Shown one piece after another: positions 41,222 through 49,284 of a stretch of DNA of 64,000 nt; position 1 is the first letter of the stretch; every line of letters starts with the position of its first letter. Where the stretch lies: the NCBI RefSeq assembly GCF_020215645.1, contig NZ_CP084058.1, forward strand, positions 4,030,001 through 4,094,000, given 5' to 3'. Source of the stretch: Nonomuraea gerenzanensis. Its GTDB lineage: Bacteria > Actinomycetota > Actinomycetes > Streptosporangiales > Streptosporangiaceae. Both the position numbers and the translations under genes were made by a program. Below the pieces are notes generated by a model. That model ran no database searches. It was not told where the DNA came from and saw only the letters and a program-made list of their open reading frames with translations.

Positions 41222-42421
41222 ATGGACGTCCTGAAGCAGATCCTCGACCCGGCCGCCCGCGCCGACCCGTACCGGTACTTCGGCGCGCTGCGCGAGAGCC
41301 CCGTGGTGGCGCAGGACGACGGCAGCTACCTCGTCACCACCTACCGCGAGATCGTCGCCCTGCTGCACGACCCGCGCATCAGCTCCGACCGCCGCAACCT
41401 CAGTAGCGCCGCCGTCCACGACCCCGACCTGCACCCGTCCTTCATCGGCCTGGACCCGCCGGAGCACGACCGGCTGCGCGGCCTGGCCATGCGGCACTTC
41501 GGCCCGCCGCACTCGCCGGAGACGGTCGAACGGCTGCGCCCGAAGATGCTGGAGCTCACCACCGCCCTGATCGACGGCCTGGCCGGCAAGAACAGGGCCG
41601 ACCTCGTGGACGAGGTGGCCTACCCGCTGCCGGTGGCGGTGATCTGCGCGCTGCTCGGCGTACCGGAGGAGGACGAGCCGCGCTTCCACGCGCTGGCCGA
41701 CGAGGTGGTCGAGACGCTCGGGCCGGGCGAGGAGGACCGCGAGGAACGCGAGCGGGCCCGCAGGGCGGCGGCCATGGAGCTGTCGCGTTACCTGGCCGGG
41801 CTCGCGGAGGCCCGCGGGCGGGAGCCGCGCGCGGACATGCTGTCGGGCCTGATGACCTACCGCGGCCCCGAGGGCGGCATGACGCCCGACGAGGTGGTGT
41901 CCACGGCGGTGCTGCTGCTGATCGCCGGCCACGAGACCACGATCAACCTGATCGCCAACGGCATGCTCACCTTCCTGCGCCGCCCCGACCTGCTGCACCG
42001 GCTCCGTGAGGAGCCGACCCTGATCATCCCCGCCGTCGAGGAACTGCTGCGCTACGAGCCGCCCGTGCAGTTCGTGTCCTCGCGGGTGGCGCTGGACGAC
42101 ATCACGATCGCGGGCACCACGATCCCGGCGGGCGCGCCCGTCGTGCTGGCCATGGCGGCGGGCAGCCGCGATCCCGGCCACGTGGCCCGCCCCGACGAGT
42201 TCCGCCTCGACCGGCCGCGCAACGAGCACCTCGGCTTCGGCGGCGGCGTGCACTACTGCTTCGGCGCGCCGCTGGCCAGGACGGAGGCGCAGATCGTGCT
42301 GAACGAGCTGATCCGCAGGCTGGACAACCCCCGGCTGGTCGCGGACCCGCCGCCGTACCGGCCGAGCGCCGTCCTGCGCGGGCCACGGCACCTGGTGGTG
42401 GACTACGACGGAGTCGCGTGA
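41222..42421 (+). CDS. Cytochrome P450 (electron partner encoded upstream)
   Basis: The 399-residue bacterial P450 has the I-helix AGHETTINL, K-helix E-x-x-R (EELLRYEPP) and the haem loop FGGGVHYCFGAPLAR (Cys about residue 345). It is soluble and of CYP105/107-like length. It starts 17 bp after the ferredoxin-reductase fusion with AGGAGAG before the ATG, so they are co-expressed. The likely reaction is hydroxylation or oxidative ring change on an unknown substrate. A FadR-type site separates it from the galactarate dehydratase genes. Confidence 0.93.
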   Translation: MDVLKQILDPAARADPYRYFGALRESPVVAQDDGSYLVTTYREIVALLHDPRISSDRRNLSSAAVHDPDLHPSFIGLDPPEHDRLRGLAMRHFGPPHSPETVERLRPKMLELTTALIDGLAGKNRADLVDEVAYPLPVAVICALLGVPEEDEPRFHALADEVVETLGPGEEDREERERARRAAAMELSRYLAGLAEARGREPRADMLSGLMTYRGPEGGMTPDEVVSTAVLLLIAGHETTINLIANGMLTFLRRPDLLHRLREEPTLIIPAVEELLRYEPPVQFVSSRVALDDITIAGTTIPAGAPVVLAMAAGSRDPGHVARPDEFRLDRPRNEHLGFGGGVHYCFGAPLARTEAQIVLNELIRRLDNPRLVADPPPYRPSAVLRGPRHLVVDYDGVA

Positions 42422-42434
42422 CCGCGGGGACGTG

Positions 42435-42462
42435 TTGTCATACGACTTATTGAGTCATACGA
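42435..42462. promoter_or_regulatory. Probable GntR (FadR-type) operator pair
   Basis: TTGTCATACGA (42435-42445) fits the FadR-subfamily pattern TNGTNNNACNA. GAGTCATACGA (42452-42462) repeats its core GTCATACGA 17 bp on. They lie just before the first galactarate/talarate dehydratase gene, whose operon also encodes a FadR-type GntR regulator. Confidence 0.6.
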
Positions 42463-42499
42463 TGACGTACGAATCTGCCGCCGACCTCCGGGGATCTCC

Positions 42500-43621
42500 A
42501 TGGACCGCATCCGCCACGTCGCCCTCTCCTCCGTCACGCTCCCGCTCGACGTGCCCATCAGTGACGCCAAGGTGCTGACCGGGCGGCAGAGGCCGATGAC
42601 GGAGATCGCCTTCCTCTTCGCCGAGATCTCGACCGAGGACGGCCACAGCGGCACCGGATTCAGCTACTCCAAGCGGGCCGGCGGCCCCGCCCAGTACGCC
42701 CACGCCAAGGAGGTCGGCGCGAACCTGCTCGGGCAGGACCCGTCCGACATCGGCAAGGTGTACGAGTCGCTGCTGTGGGCGGGCGCGTCGGTGGGCCGCT
42801 CGGGGGTGGCCACGCAGGCGCTGGCCGCCGTGGACGTGGCGTTGTGGGACCTGAAGGCCAAGCGGGCGGGGCTGCCGCTGGCCAAGCTGCTCGGCGCCTA
42901 CCGCGACTCCGTCAGGACGTACAACACCTCGGGCGGCTTCCTGCACGCGCCGATCGAGGAGGTCAAGGCGCGGGCGACGCAGTCGCTGGCCGACGGCATC
43001 GGTGGCATCAAGATCAAGGTCGGCCAGCCGGACATGAAGGAGGACCTGCGGCGCCTGGCGGCCGTGCGCGAGCACCTCGGTGACGACGTGCCGCTGATGG
43101 TGGACGCCAACCAGCAGTGGGACCGGGCGAGCGCGCTGCGGTTCGGGCGGCAGGTCGAGGATCTGGGGCTGGTGTGGATCGAGGAGCCGCTCGACGCCTA
43201 CGACGCCGAGGGGCACGCGCAGCTCGCCGCCGCGCTCGACACCCCGATCGCCACCGGCGAGATGCTCTCCAGCGTCGCCGAGCACGTGCGCCTCATCGAG
43301 GCCCGCGCCGCCGACATCATCCAGCCCGACGCCCCGCGCGTCGGCGGCATCACCCCGTTCCTGCGCCTGGCCACGCTCGCCGACCACGCGGGCCTGCAGC
43401 TCGCGCCGCACTTCGCGATGGAGATCCACCTGCACCTGGCCGCCGCGTACCCGCGCGAGCCGTGGGTGGAGCACTTCGAGTGGCTCAACCCGCTGTTCGA
43501 GGAGCGGCTGGAGACGCGGGACGGGCGCATGATCGTGCCGGACCGGCCCGGGCTCGGGTTCACGCTCAGCGAGCAGTGCCGCAAGTGGACCGTGGACTCC
43601 GTCGAGTTCGGGCGGGCCTGA
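42500..43621 (+). CDS. L-talarate/galactarate dehydratase-type enolase-superfamily enzyme (first copy)
   Basis: A 373-residue mandelate-racemase-group enzyme. Catalytic K-x-K is at about 171-173 (GIKIKVGQPD); metal ligands are in MVDANQQWDR, WIEEPLDAYD and ATGEMLSS. The His base is in LAPHFAMEIHLHLAAAYP, followed by EHFEWLNPLFEE. This run is the signature of the TalrD/GalrD group, which dehydrates m-galactarate and L-talarate to 5-keto-4-deoxy-glucarate. The ATG has a GGGGATCTCC context and lies 38 bp after the FadR-type site. A second copy follows after 3 bp. Confidence 0.88.
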   Translation: MDRIRHVALSSVTLPLDVPISDAKVLTGRQRPMTEIAFLFAEISTEDGHSGTGFSYSKRAGGPAQYAHAKEVGANLLGQDPSDIGKVYESLLWAGASVGRSGVATQALAAVDVALWDLKAKRAGLPLAKLLGAYRDSVRTYNTSGGFLHAPIEEVKARATQSLADGIGGIKIKVGQPDMKEDLRRLAAVREHLGDDVPLMVDANQQWDRASALRFGRQVEDLGLVWIEEPLDAYDAEGHAQLAAALDTPIATGEMLSSVAEHVRLIEARAADIIQPDAPRVGGITPFLRLATLADHAGLQLAPHFAMEIHLHLAAAYPREPWVEHFEWLNPLFEERLETRDGRMIVPDRPGLGFTLSEQCRKWTVDSVEFGRA

Positions 43622-43624
43622 GCC

Positions 43625-44749
43625 GTGCGCGTGGAGTCGGTACGGTTCGGCCGCCACGCCGTACCGCTGGCCCGGCCGGTCAGCGACGCCAAGGTGGCCA
43701 CCGGGCGGCAGCGTCCCCTGTCCCAGATCGACGTCCTGACCTGCGAGATCCGCACCGAGGACGGCCTGGCGGGGCTGGGCTTCTCCTACACCACCCGGGC
43801 GGGCACGCCGGCGCAGTTCGCGCACGCCCGGGAGGTCGGCGAGCTGCTGCTGGGCGAGGACCCGTCCGACATCGGCCGGATCTACGACCGGCTGCTGTGG
43901 GCGGGCGCGTCGGTGGGCCGTTCGGGGGTGGCCACACAGGCGCTGGCCGCCGTGGACGTGGCGTTGTGGGACCTGAAGGCCAAGCGGGCGGGGCTGCCGC
44001 TGGCCAAGCTGCTCGGCGCCTACCGCGACTCGGTGCGGGTCTACAACACCTCCGGCGGCTACCTCCAGGCGCCGATCGAGGAGGTCGAGGAGAAGGCCGC
44101 GCAGTCACTGCGGAGCGGCATCGGCGGTATCAAGATCAAGGTCGGCCAGCCGGACATGGCGCAGGACCTGCGGCGGCTGACGGCCGTGCGCGAGCACCTC
44201 GGCGACGACGTGCCCTTGATGGTGGACGCCAACCAGCAGTGGGACCGGGCGAGCGCGCTGCGGTTCGGGCGGGCGGTGGAGGATCTGGGGCTGGTGTGGA
44301 TCGAGGAGCCGCTCGACGCCTACGACGCCGAGGGGCACGCGCAGCTCGCCGCCGCGCTCGACACCCCGATCGCCACCGGCGAGATGCTCTCCAGCGTCGC
44401 CGACCTGGTCCGCCTCATCGACCTGCGCGCCGTGGACTTCCTGCAGCCGGACGTGCCGCGCGTCGGCGGCATCACGCCCTACCTGAAGGTCGCGGCACTC
44501 GCCGACCACGCGCACCTTCAGGTCGCGCCGCACTTCGTGATGGAGATCCACGTGCACCTGGCCGCGGCCTGCCCGCGTGAGTCCTGGGTGGAGCACATCG
44601 AGTGGCTCTCGCCGCTGTTCGAGGAGCGGCTGGAGATCCAGGACGGGCGGATGGCCGTGCCCGACCGGCCGGGGCTCGGCCTCACCCTCGCGGGGCGGGC
44701 CCGCGACTGGCGGCTGGACCAGGTCGAGTTCCACGCGAACGGCCGGTAG
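43625..44749 (+). CDS. L-talarate/galactarate dehydratase-type enzyme (second copy)
   Basis: A 374-residue paralogue of the preceding gene with the same catalytic set (GIKIKVGQPD, Lys about 170 and 172; MVDANQQWDR; WIEEPLDAYD; ATGEMLSS; VAPHFVMEIHVHLAAACP). The middle of the gene is nearly identical in DNA to the first copy (42770-42909 and 43157-43281 at an offset of 1122 bp), while both ends differ strongly. Different ends form the capping domain that selects substrate, so the two enzymes may prefer different aldarates. GTG start, 3 bp after the first copy. Confidence 0.87.
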   Translation: MRVESVRFGRHAVPLARPVSDAKVATGRQRPLSQIDVLTCEIRTEDGLAGLGFSYTTRAGTPAQFAHAREVGELLLGEDPSDIGRIYDRLLWAGASVGRSGVATQALAAVDVALWDLKAKRAGLPLAKLLGAYRDSVRVYNTSGGYLQAPIEEVEEKAAQSLRSGIGGIKIKVGQPDMAQDLRRLTAVREHLGDDVPLMVDANQQWDRASALRFGRAVEDLGLVWIEEPLDAYDAEGHAQLAAALDTPIATGEMLSSVADLVRLIDLRAVDFLQPDVPRVGGITPYLKVAALADHAHLQVAPHFVMEIHVHLAAACPRESWVEHIEWLSPLFEERLEIQDGRMAVPDRPGLGLTLAGRARDWRLDQVEFHANGR

Positions 44750-44759
44750 ATTGTCCGCC

Positions 44760-45476
44760 GTGCCGCCCGACCAGAGACTCGACCGCGACACCGGCCGCGG
44801 GCTCGCGCACGAGCTCGTCGAGCGGCTCAAGGCCCGCATCCTGGCGGGGGAGATCCAGCCCGGCCAGAAGCTGCCCACCGAGTCGTCGCTGATCCAGGAG
44901 TTCGGGGTCAGCCGCACGGTGGTGCGCGAGGCCGTCTCGCGGCTGCAGGCCGCCGGGCTGGTCGAGACCTTCCAGGGGCGCGGCTCGTTCGTGCTGGCGC
45001 TGCCCGCCTCCACGGCGTTCTCCGTGGAGGCGTCGCAGGTGCGCACCCACCGCGACGTCCTCGACATGATCGACTTCCGGATCGGGGTCGAGTCGGAGGC
45101 GGCCGGGCTGGCGGCGGAGCGGCGGACCGACCTGCAGCTCAAGGCGATCGAACGGGCGCTGGTCGATCTCGGCAGGATCGGGGAGCAGCCGAGCAACGCG
45201 GTCGAGGCCGACTTCGAGTTCCACCTGAAGATCGCGCTGGCCGCGAACAACCGGTTCTACGCCGACCTGCTCACCTCGCTCGGCCCCATGATGATCATGT
45301 TGCCGCGCACCCGGCTGGAGCACGTCTACACGGTCTCCGACGCCACCCACTTCACGCGGGTGACGCTGGAGCACGAGAACATCTACCGCGCCATCGCCGG
45401 CCAGGACACCGCGGCGGCGCGGGCCGCCATGCGCCTGCACCTGTCCAACTCGCGGGCCAGGCTGCAGGCGCCGTAG
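44760..45476 (+). CDS. GntR-family (FadR/FCD) transcriptional regulator
   Basis: A 238-residue protein with the GntR winged HTH (LVERLKARILAGEIQPGQKL, PTESSLIQEFGVSRTVVREA) and an FCD all-helical effector domain whose metal/ligand pattern is visible in DFEFHLKIALAANNRFYADL and HENIYRAIAGQD. FCD regulators often bind sugar acids. GTG start 10 bp after the second dehydratase. The TTGTCATACGA pair before the first dehydratase is its likely operator. It ends 6 bp from the convergent glucarate-dehydratase-like gene. Confidence 0.92.
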   Translation: MPPDQRLDRDTGRGLAHELVERLKARILAGEIQPGQKLPTESSLIQEFGVSRTVVREAVSRLQAAGLVETFQGRGSFVLALPASTAFSVEASQVRTHRDVLDMIDFRIGVESEAAGLAAERRTDLQLKAIERALVDLGRIGEQPSNAVEADFEFHLKIALAANNRFYADLLTSLGPMMIMLPRTRLEHVYTVSDATHFTRVTLEHENIYRAIAGQDTAAARAAMRLHLSNSRARLQAP

Positions 45477-45482
45477 CGGCCG

Positions 45483-46760
45483 CTACCAGCGGGCGGTGTT
45501 CGGGGTGAAGCCCGGGACGATCGAGCGCATGTACGCCGTGTCCTCGCGCCCCCGCTGCCCGCAGCGGACGTACTGCTCGTGCAGCGCGGCCAGCGCCTCC
45601 TCGTCCAGCTCCACGCCCAGGCCGGGCCCGGCCGGCACGGCGATCGCGCCGTCGGCGAACTCCAGCACGCCCGGCTTGACGACCTCCTCCGTCTTCCACG
45701 GGTAGTGGGTGTCGCAGGCGTAGGTGAGGTTCGGCGTGGCGGCGGCCAGGTGCGTCATGGCGGCCAGGCTGACCCCGAGGTGCGAGTTGGAGTGCATGGA
45801 CAGCCCCATGCCGAACGTCTCGCAGATGCCGCCCAGCAGCGCCGAGCGGCGCAGCCCGCCCCACAGGTGGTGGTCGGAGAGCACGACCTGCACGGCGTCG
45901 GCGGCGACGGCCGGCTTGAGGTGCTCGAAGGCGATCACGCACATGTTCGTGGCCAGCGGCAGGTCCGTGTGCTTGGCGACCTCGGCCATGCCGGCGATGC
46001 CCGGCGTCGGGTCCTCCAGGTACTCCAGCACGCCGGAGAGCCGGTCGGCCACCTTGATCGAGGTCTCGACGGTCCAGGCGCCGTTCGGGTCGATGCGCAG
46101 GGCGTGCTCGGGGAAGGCCGCGGCCAGGGCCTCGACGGTCTCCAGCTCGTGGCGGGGCTCGTACACGCCGCCCTTGAGCTTGACGGCGGTGAAGCCGTAC
46201 TCCGCGATCATCCGCCGCGCCTGCTCCACCAGCTGCTCGGGCGTGCGGCCCTCGCCCCAGGTGTCCTCGTCGTGGCCCGGGTGGCCGGCCCACTTGTAGA
46301 ACAGGTACGCGGAGTACGGCACGCGGTCGCGGACGGCACCGCCGAGCAGGTCGTACACCGGCCGGCCCGTCGCCCTGCCCTGCAGGTCCAGCAGCGCCAC
46401 CTCGAAGGGCGACACCACGGTGTCCACGGCGCTGGAGACCTCCAGCATGCCGCCGAAGCTGGCGCCCGCGCCGCCGGTGGCGGCGCCGAGCGTCTCGCCG
46501 ACGATCCGGCGCAGGGCGTGCAGGTCGAAGACGCCGGCGCCGGGCAGGGCGGCGGCGACCGCCTTCAGCCGCTCGACGTGCGCCTGGTCGGCGTAGGTCT
46601 CGCCGAGGCCGACCAGGCCCTCGTCGGTGTGCACCTGGACGATGGTGCGCAGCACGTACGGCTGGTGCACGCCCACGACGTTGAGCAGGGGCGGGTCGCG
46701 GAAGGCGACCGGGGTGACGGTGACCCTGCTGACCCGACCGGCACTCACCCGCTCGCTCAC
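45483..46760 (-). CDS. Glucarate-dehydratase-related enolase-superfamily enzyme
   Basis: A 425-residue enzyme of the GlucD subgroup. It has K-x-K in VKLKGGVYEP, metal ligands in RIDPNGAW, YLEDPT and ATNMCV, DHHLWGG, and the His base in SMHSNSHLGVSLAAMTHL. It lacks the CGAEG-SGRE segment of true GudD (present in the other copy at 52436), so the substrate may be a different acid sugar. It is the last gene of the leftward tctCBA-usp operon and its GTG overlaps the usp stop by four bases. Confidence 0.87.
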   Translation of the reverse strand: MSERVSAGRVSRVTVTPVAFRDPPLLNVVGVHQPYVLRTIVQVHTDEGLVGLGETYADQAHVERLKAVAAALPGAGVFDLHALRRIVGETLGAATGGAGASFGGMLEVSSAVDTVVSPFEVALLDLQGRATGRPVYDLLGGAVRDRVPYSAYLFYKWAGHPGHDEDTWGEGRTPEQLVEQARRMIAEYGFTAVKLKGGVYEPRHELETVEALAAAFPEHALRIDPNGAWTVETSIKVADRLSGVLEYLEDPTPGIAGMAEVAKHTDLPLATNMCVIAFEHLKPAVAADAVQVVLSDHHLWGGLRRSALLGGICETFGMGLSMHSNSHLGVSLAAMTHLAAATPNLTYACDTHYPWKTEEVVKPGVLEFADGAIAVPAGPGLGVELDEEALAALHEQYVRCGQRGREDTAYMRSIVPGFTPNTARW

Positions 46761-47152
46761 TGGGCCGCCTTCACGGTGAGCACGGGGACGGTCGACTCCA
46801 TGAGGATGCGCTGCGCCTCGCTGCCCATGATGAACTTGCCGACCAGCGACCGGTGCCGCAGCCCGATCACCACGAGCGACGCGCCGGTCTCCTTCACCAG
46901 CGCCTCGAACGTCTCGGGCAGGTCGTCGTCGTGCAGCGGCTGGCGCAGCTCCGCGTCCACGCCCGCCTCCCTGGCCCGGCGCAGCAGCTCGGCGCCGGCG
47001 GCGTCGTCGATCTTGTGCTCGTCGATGGGCGCGCCCCGGCGGGGCGAGTTCACGATGATCACGCGTTCCCCGCGCAGCGCGCCCTCGCGCAGGCCCGCGT
47101 CGACGGCGGCCTCGCCCTCGGGCGTGGGCAGGTACCCGACGAGGATGGTCAT
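46757..47152 (-). CDS. Universal stress protein
   Basis: A 131-residue single UspA domain. It has the N-terminal MTILVGYLPTPEGEAAVDAG and an ATP-binding-type end GLRHRSLVGKFIMGSEAQRIL (G-x2-x-x-x-x-G-x-x-x-G-S pattern). It overlaps the tctA stop and the dehydratase start by four bases each, so it is locked into the transport/catabolism operon. Small UspA proteins often pair with TctA/TRAP transporters and may regulate uptake by nucleotide status. Confidence 0.88.
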   Translation of the reverse strand: MTILVGYLPTPEGEAAVDAGLREGALRGERVIIVNSPRRGAPIDEHKIDDAAGAELLRRAREAGVDAELRQPLHDDDLPETFEALVKETGASLVVIGLRHRSLVGKFIMGSEAQRILMESTVPVLTVKAAQ

Positions 47153-48657
47153 GAGATCTTCTCCTCAACACGATCGGTGGGCTTGCGGCGGATGGCCTTC
47201 CGGATCAGTGGCCAGGCCGCCACGATCACGACCAGGGCGAACACCGTGCCGGAGATCGGCCGGGTGAAGAACCCGGTCGGGTCGCCGCCGAAGATGAGCA
47301 GCCCCTGCCGCGCCGAGCTCTCGATCATCGAGCCCAGCACGAACGCCAGCACCAGCGGCCCCGGCTCGAAGCCGAACTTCTTCATCAGATACCCCAGCAC
47401 GCCGAACACGATCACCAGGAAGATGTCGTAGACCTGGTTGCGCACCGTGTAGGCGCCCAGCAGCGTGATCAGCACCGTGATCGGGGCCATGATGGCCGGC
47501 CGCACCCGCAGGATGCGCACGAACACGCCCACCATCGGGATGCTCATGATCAGCAGCAGGATGTTGCCGATGTACATCGAGTTGACGACACCCCAGAACA
47601 CGTCGGGGTGCTCGGTGACGAGCTGCGGCCCCGGCTGGATGCCCTGGATGAGCAGCGCGCCGAACATCAGCGCCATCGTCGCGTTCGCCGGGATGCCCAG
47701 CGTCAGCAGCGGGATGAACGAGGAGGTGGCGGCGGCGTTGTTGGCCGTCTCCGGCGCGGCCACGCCCTCCACGGCGCCCCGGCCGAAGCGCTCGGGCTGC
47801 TTGGCGCGCCGCTTCTCCAGCGCGTACGCGGCCAGCGACGACAGCACCGCGCCACCGCCGGGCAGCACGCCCAGCACGAACCCGATCAGCGAGCCGCGCC
47901 CGATGGCGCCCTTGGCCTGCCCGAGGTCCTTGCGCGAAGGCCACACGTTGCCGACCTTGGCCGGCGAGTGCACCTTGTTGTGCCGCTCCTCCAGGTTGTA
48001 GAGGATCTCGCTGAGGCCGAACAGGCCCATGGCGATCGGGATGAAGTCGATGCCCTCGGCCAGGTTCAGGCTGCCGAAGGTGAAGCGCTCGGCGCCGGTG
48101 AAGGTGTCGCGGCCCACGGTCGCGATCAGCAGGCCGATGCAGGCGGCGATGATGGCCTTGAGCTTGTTGCCGTTGCCGATCGAGGAGATCAGCAGCACGC
48201 CGAGGATGCCCAGGGCGGCGTACTCGGGCGGGCCGAAGTCGAGCGCGAAGCCGGCCACGACCGGGGCGACGAGCGTCAGGCCGATGATCGAGACCGTGCC
48301 GCCGATGAAGGAGCCGATGGCCGCGATGCCCAGCGCCGTGCCCGCCTTGCCCTGCTTGGCCAGGGCGAAGCCGTCGAAGACGGTGACGACCGAGGACGCC
48401 TCACCCGGCAGGCGGAGCAGGACCGAGGTGATCGTGCCGCCGTACTGGGCGCCGTAGAAGATGCCCGCCAGCATGATGATCGCCGACACGGGCCCGATGC
48501 CGTACGTGATCGGCAGCAGGATGGCGATGGTCGCGCCGGGCCCGAGGCCGGGCAGCACGCCGATGAGCATGCCGATGATGACGCCGATGAGGCAGTAGAG
48601 CAGGTTGGTCGGCTCCAGGACGACGCCGAAACCGTCGAGGATCGGGGAGATGTCCAT
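47149..48657 (-). CDS. tctA: Tripartite tricarboxylate transporter large membrane subunit TctA
   Basis: A 502-residue integral membrane protein of the TctA family. It has the conserved PGLGPGATIAILLPITYGIG, MLAGIFYGAQYGG, LLRLPGEASSVVTVFDG and an internal repeat with VLGVLPGGGAVLSS and LGIPANATMALM. It moves the substrate (here probably an aldarate) using an ion gradient. The tctB gene precedes it by 9 bp. Confidence 0.95.
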   Translation of the reverse strand: MDISPILDGFGVVLEPTNLLYCLIGVIIGMLIGVLPGLGPGATIAILLPITYGIGPVSAIIMLAGIFYGAQYGGTITSVLLRLPGEASSVVTVFDGFALAKQGKAGTALGIAAIGSFIGGTVSIIGLTLVAPVVAGFALDFGPPEYAALGILGVLLISSIGNGNKLKAIIAACIGLLIATVGRDTFTGAERFTFGSLNLAEGIDFIPIAMGLFGLSEILYNLEERHNKVHSPAKVGNVWPSRKDLGQAKGAIGRGSLIGFVLGVLPGGGAVLSSLAAYALEKRRAKQPERFGRGAVEGVAAPETANNAAATSSFIPLLTLGIPANATMALMFGALLIQGIQPGPQLVTEHPDVFWGVVNSMYIGNILLLIMSIPMVGVFVRILRVRPAIMAPITVLITLLGAYTVRNQVYDIFLVIVFGVLGYLMKKFGFEPGPLVLAFVLGSMIESSARQGLLIFGGDPTGFFTRPISGTVFALVVIVAAWPLIRKAIRRKPTDRVEEKIS

Positions 48658-48666
48658 ATGACTTTC

Positions 48667-49224
48667 TCAGATGAGGCGGGGGAGCGGGATCTGCAGCAGC
48701 AGCACGAAGAGCACGTAGAACACGGCCACGGCGCCGATACTGATCACGATGGAGGAGCGCCACGACTCCTTGCCCAGCCAGCGCAGCCAGATGAACATCA
48801 GCAGCAGCGAGGGGATCTCGAAGCCGATCACCGGCAGCAGCGCGGCGAGCCCGACGAGCGTCACCAGGCCCACCGCGGTGAGCAGGCTGGAGCGGGAGAA
48901 CCGCTCGGTGTCCTGGAGGTTGCGGCCCGTGACGACGAGCACGGCCGACAGCACGATGATGACGACGCTGATGGCGAACGGCCACAGGCCCGGGCCGGGC
49001 TGGGTGAGCTGCCCGAGCCCGAGCGCGTACGAGCCGACCGCACCGAAGACGCCGACGGCGAGCGCCACCACGGTGGCCGCGACCTGCGAGATCGGGCCGG
49101 CGTGCGGCGGGCGGGCCTCCTCCAGCTCGGCCTGGAGCCGGTCGGCCTCCTCCTGGAGGTCCATCGCGGCGACGGCCTGGGCAGGCTGCGCGCCGGGCGG
49201 CTTCGTGGGGTCGGACATGGACAT
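48667..49224 (-). CDS. tctB: Tripartite tricarboxylate transporter small subunit TctB
   Basis: A 185-residue TctB family membrane protein with four predicted helices (about 47-66, 78-98, 113-140 and 158-180) after a charged N-terminal coil (LQEEADRLQAELEEARPP). It supports TctA in the membrane. The tctC gene lies 60 bp upstream. Confidence 0.9.
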   Translation of the reverse strand: MSMSDPTKPPGAQPAQAVAAMDLQEEADRLQAELEEARPPHAGPISQVAATVVALAVGVFGAVGSYALGLGQLTQPGPGLWPFAISVVIIVLSAVLVVTGRNLQDTERFSRSSLLTAVGLVTLVGLAALLPVIGFEIPSLLLMFIWLRWLGKESWRSSIVISIGAVAVFYVLFVLLLQIPLPRLI

Positions 49225-49284
49225 GCACCCTCCTTAGTGCCAGGCGACGGCGGCGGCCGGTGACACCGGCCGCCGCCCCCGTCA

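Noticed and set aside
34775..41223. Leftward frames of about 1027 and 972 codons across the SARP, LLM, reductase and P450 region
   Set aside because: They are antisense to genes with clear catalytic motifs and have no start signals or domains of their own.
34587..42421. A complete secondary-metabolite cluster around the SARP regulator
   Set aside because: There is no PKS, NRPS, terpene synthase, RiPP precursor or lantibiotic enzyme; only tailoring-type redox enzymes are present.
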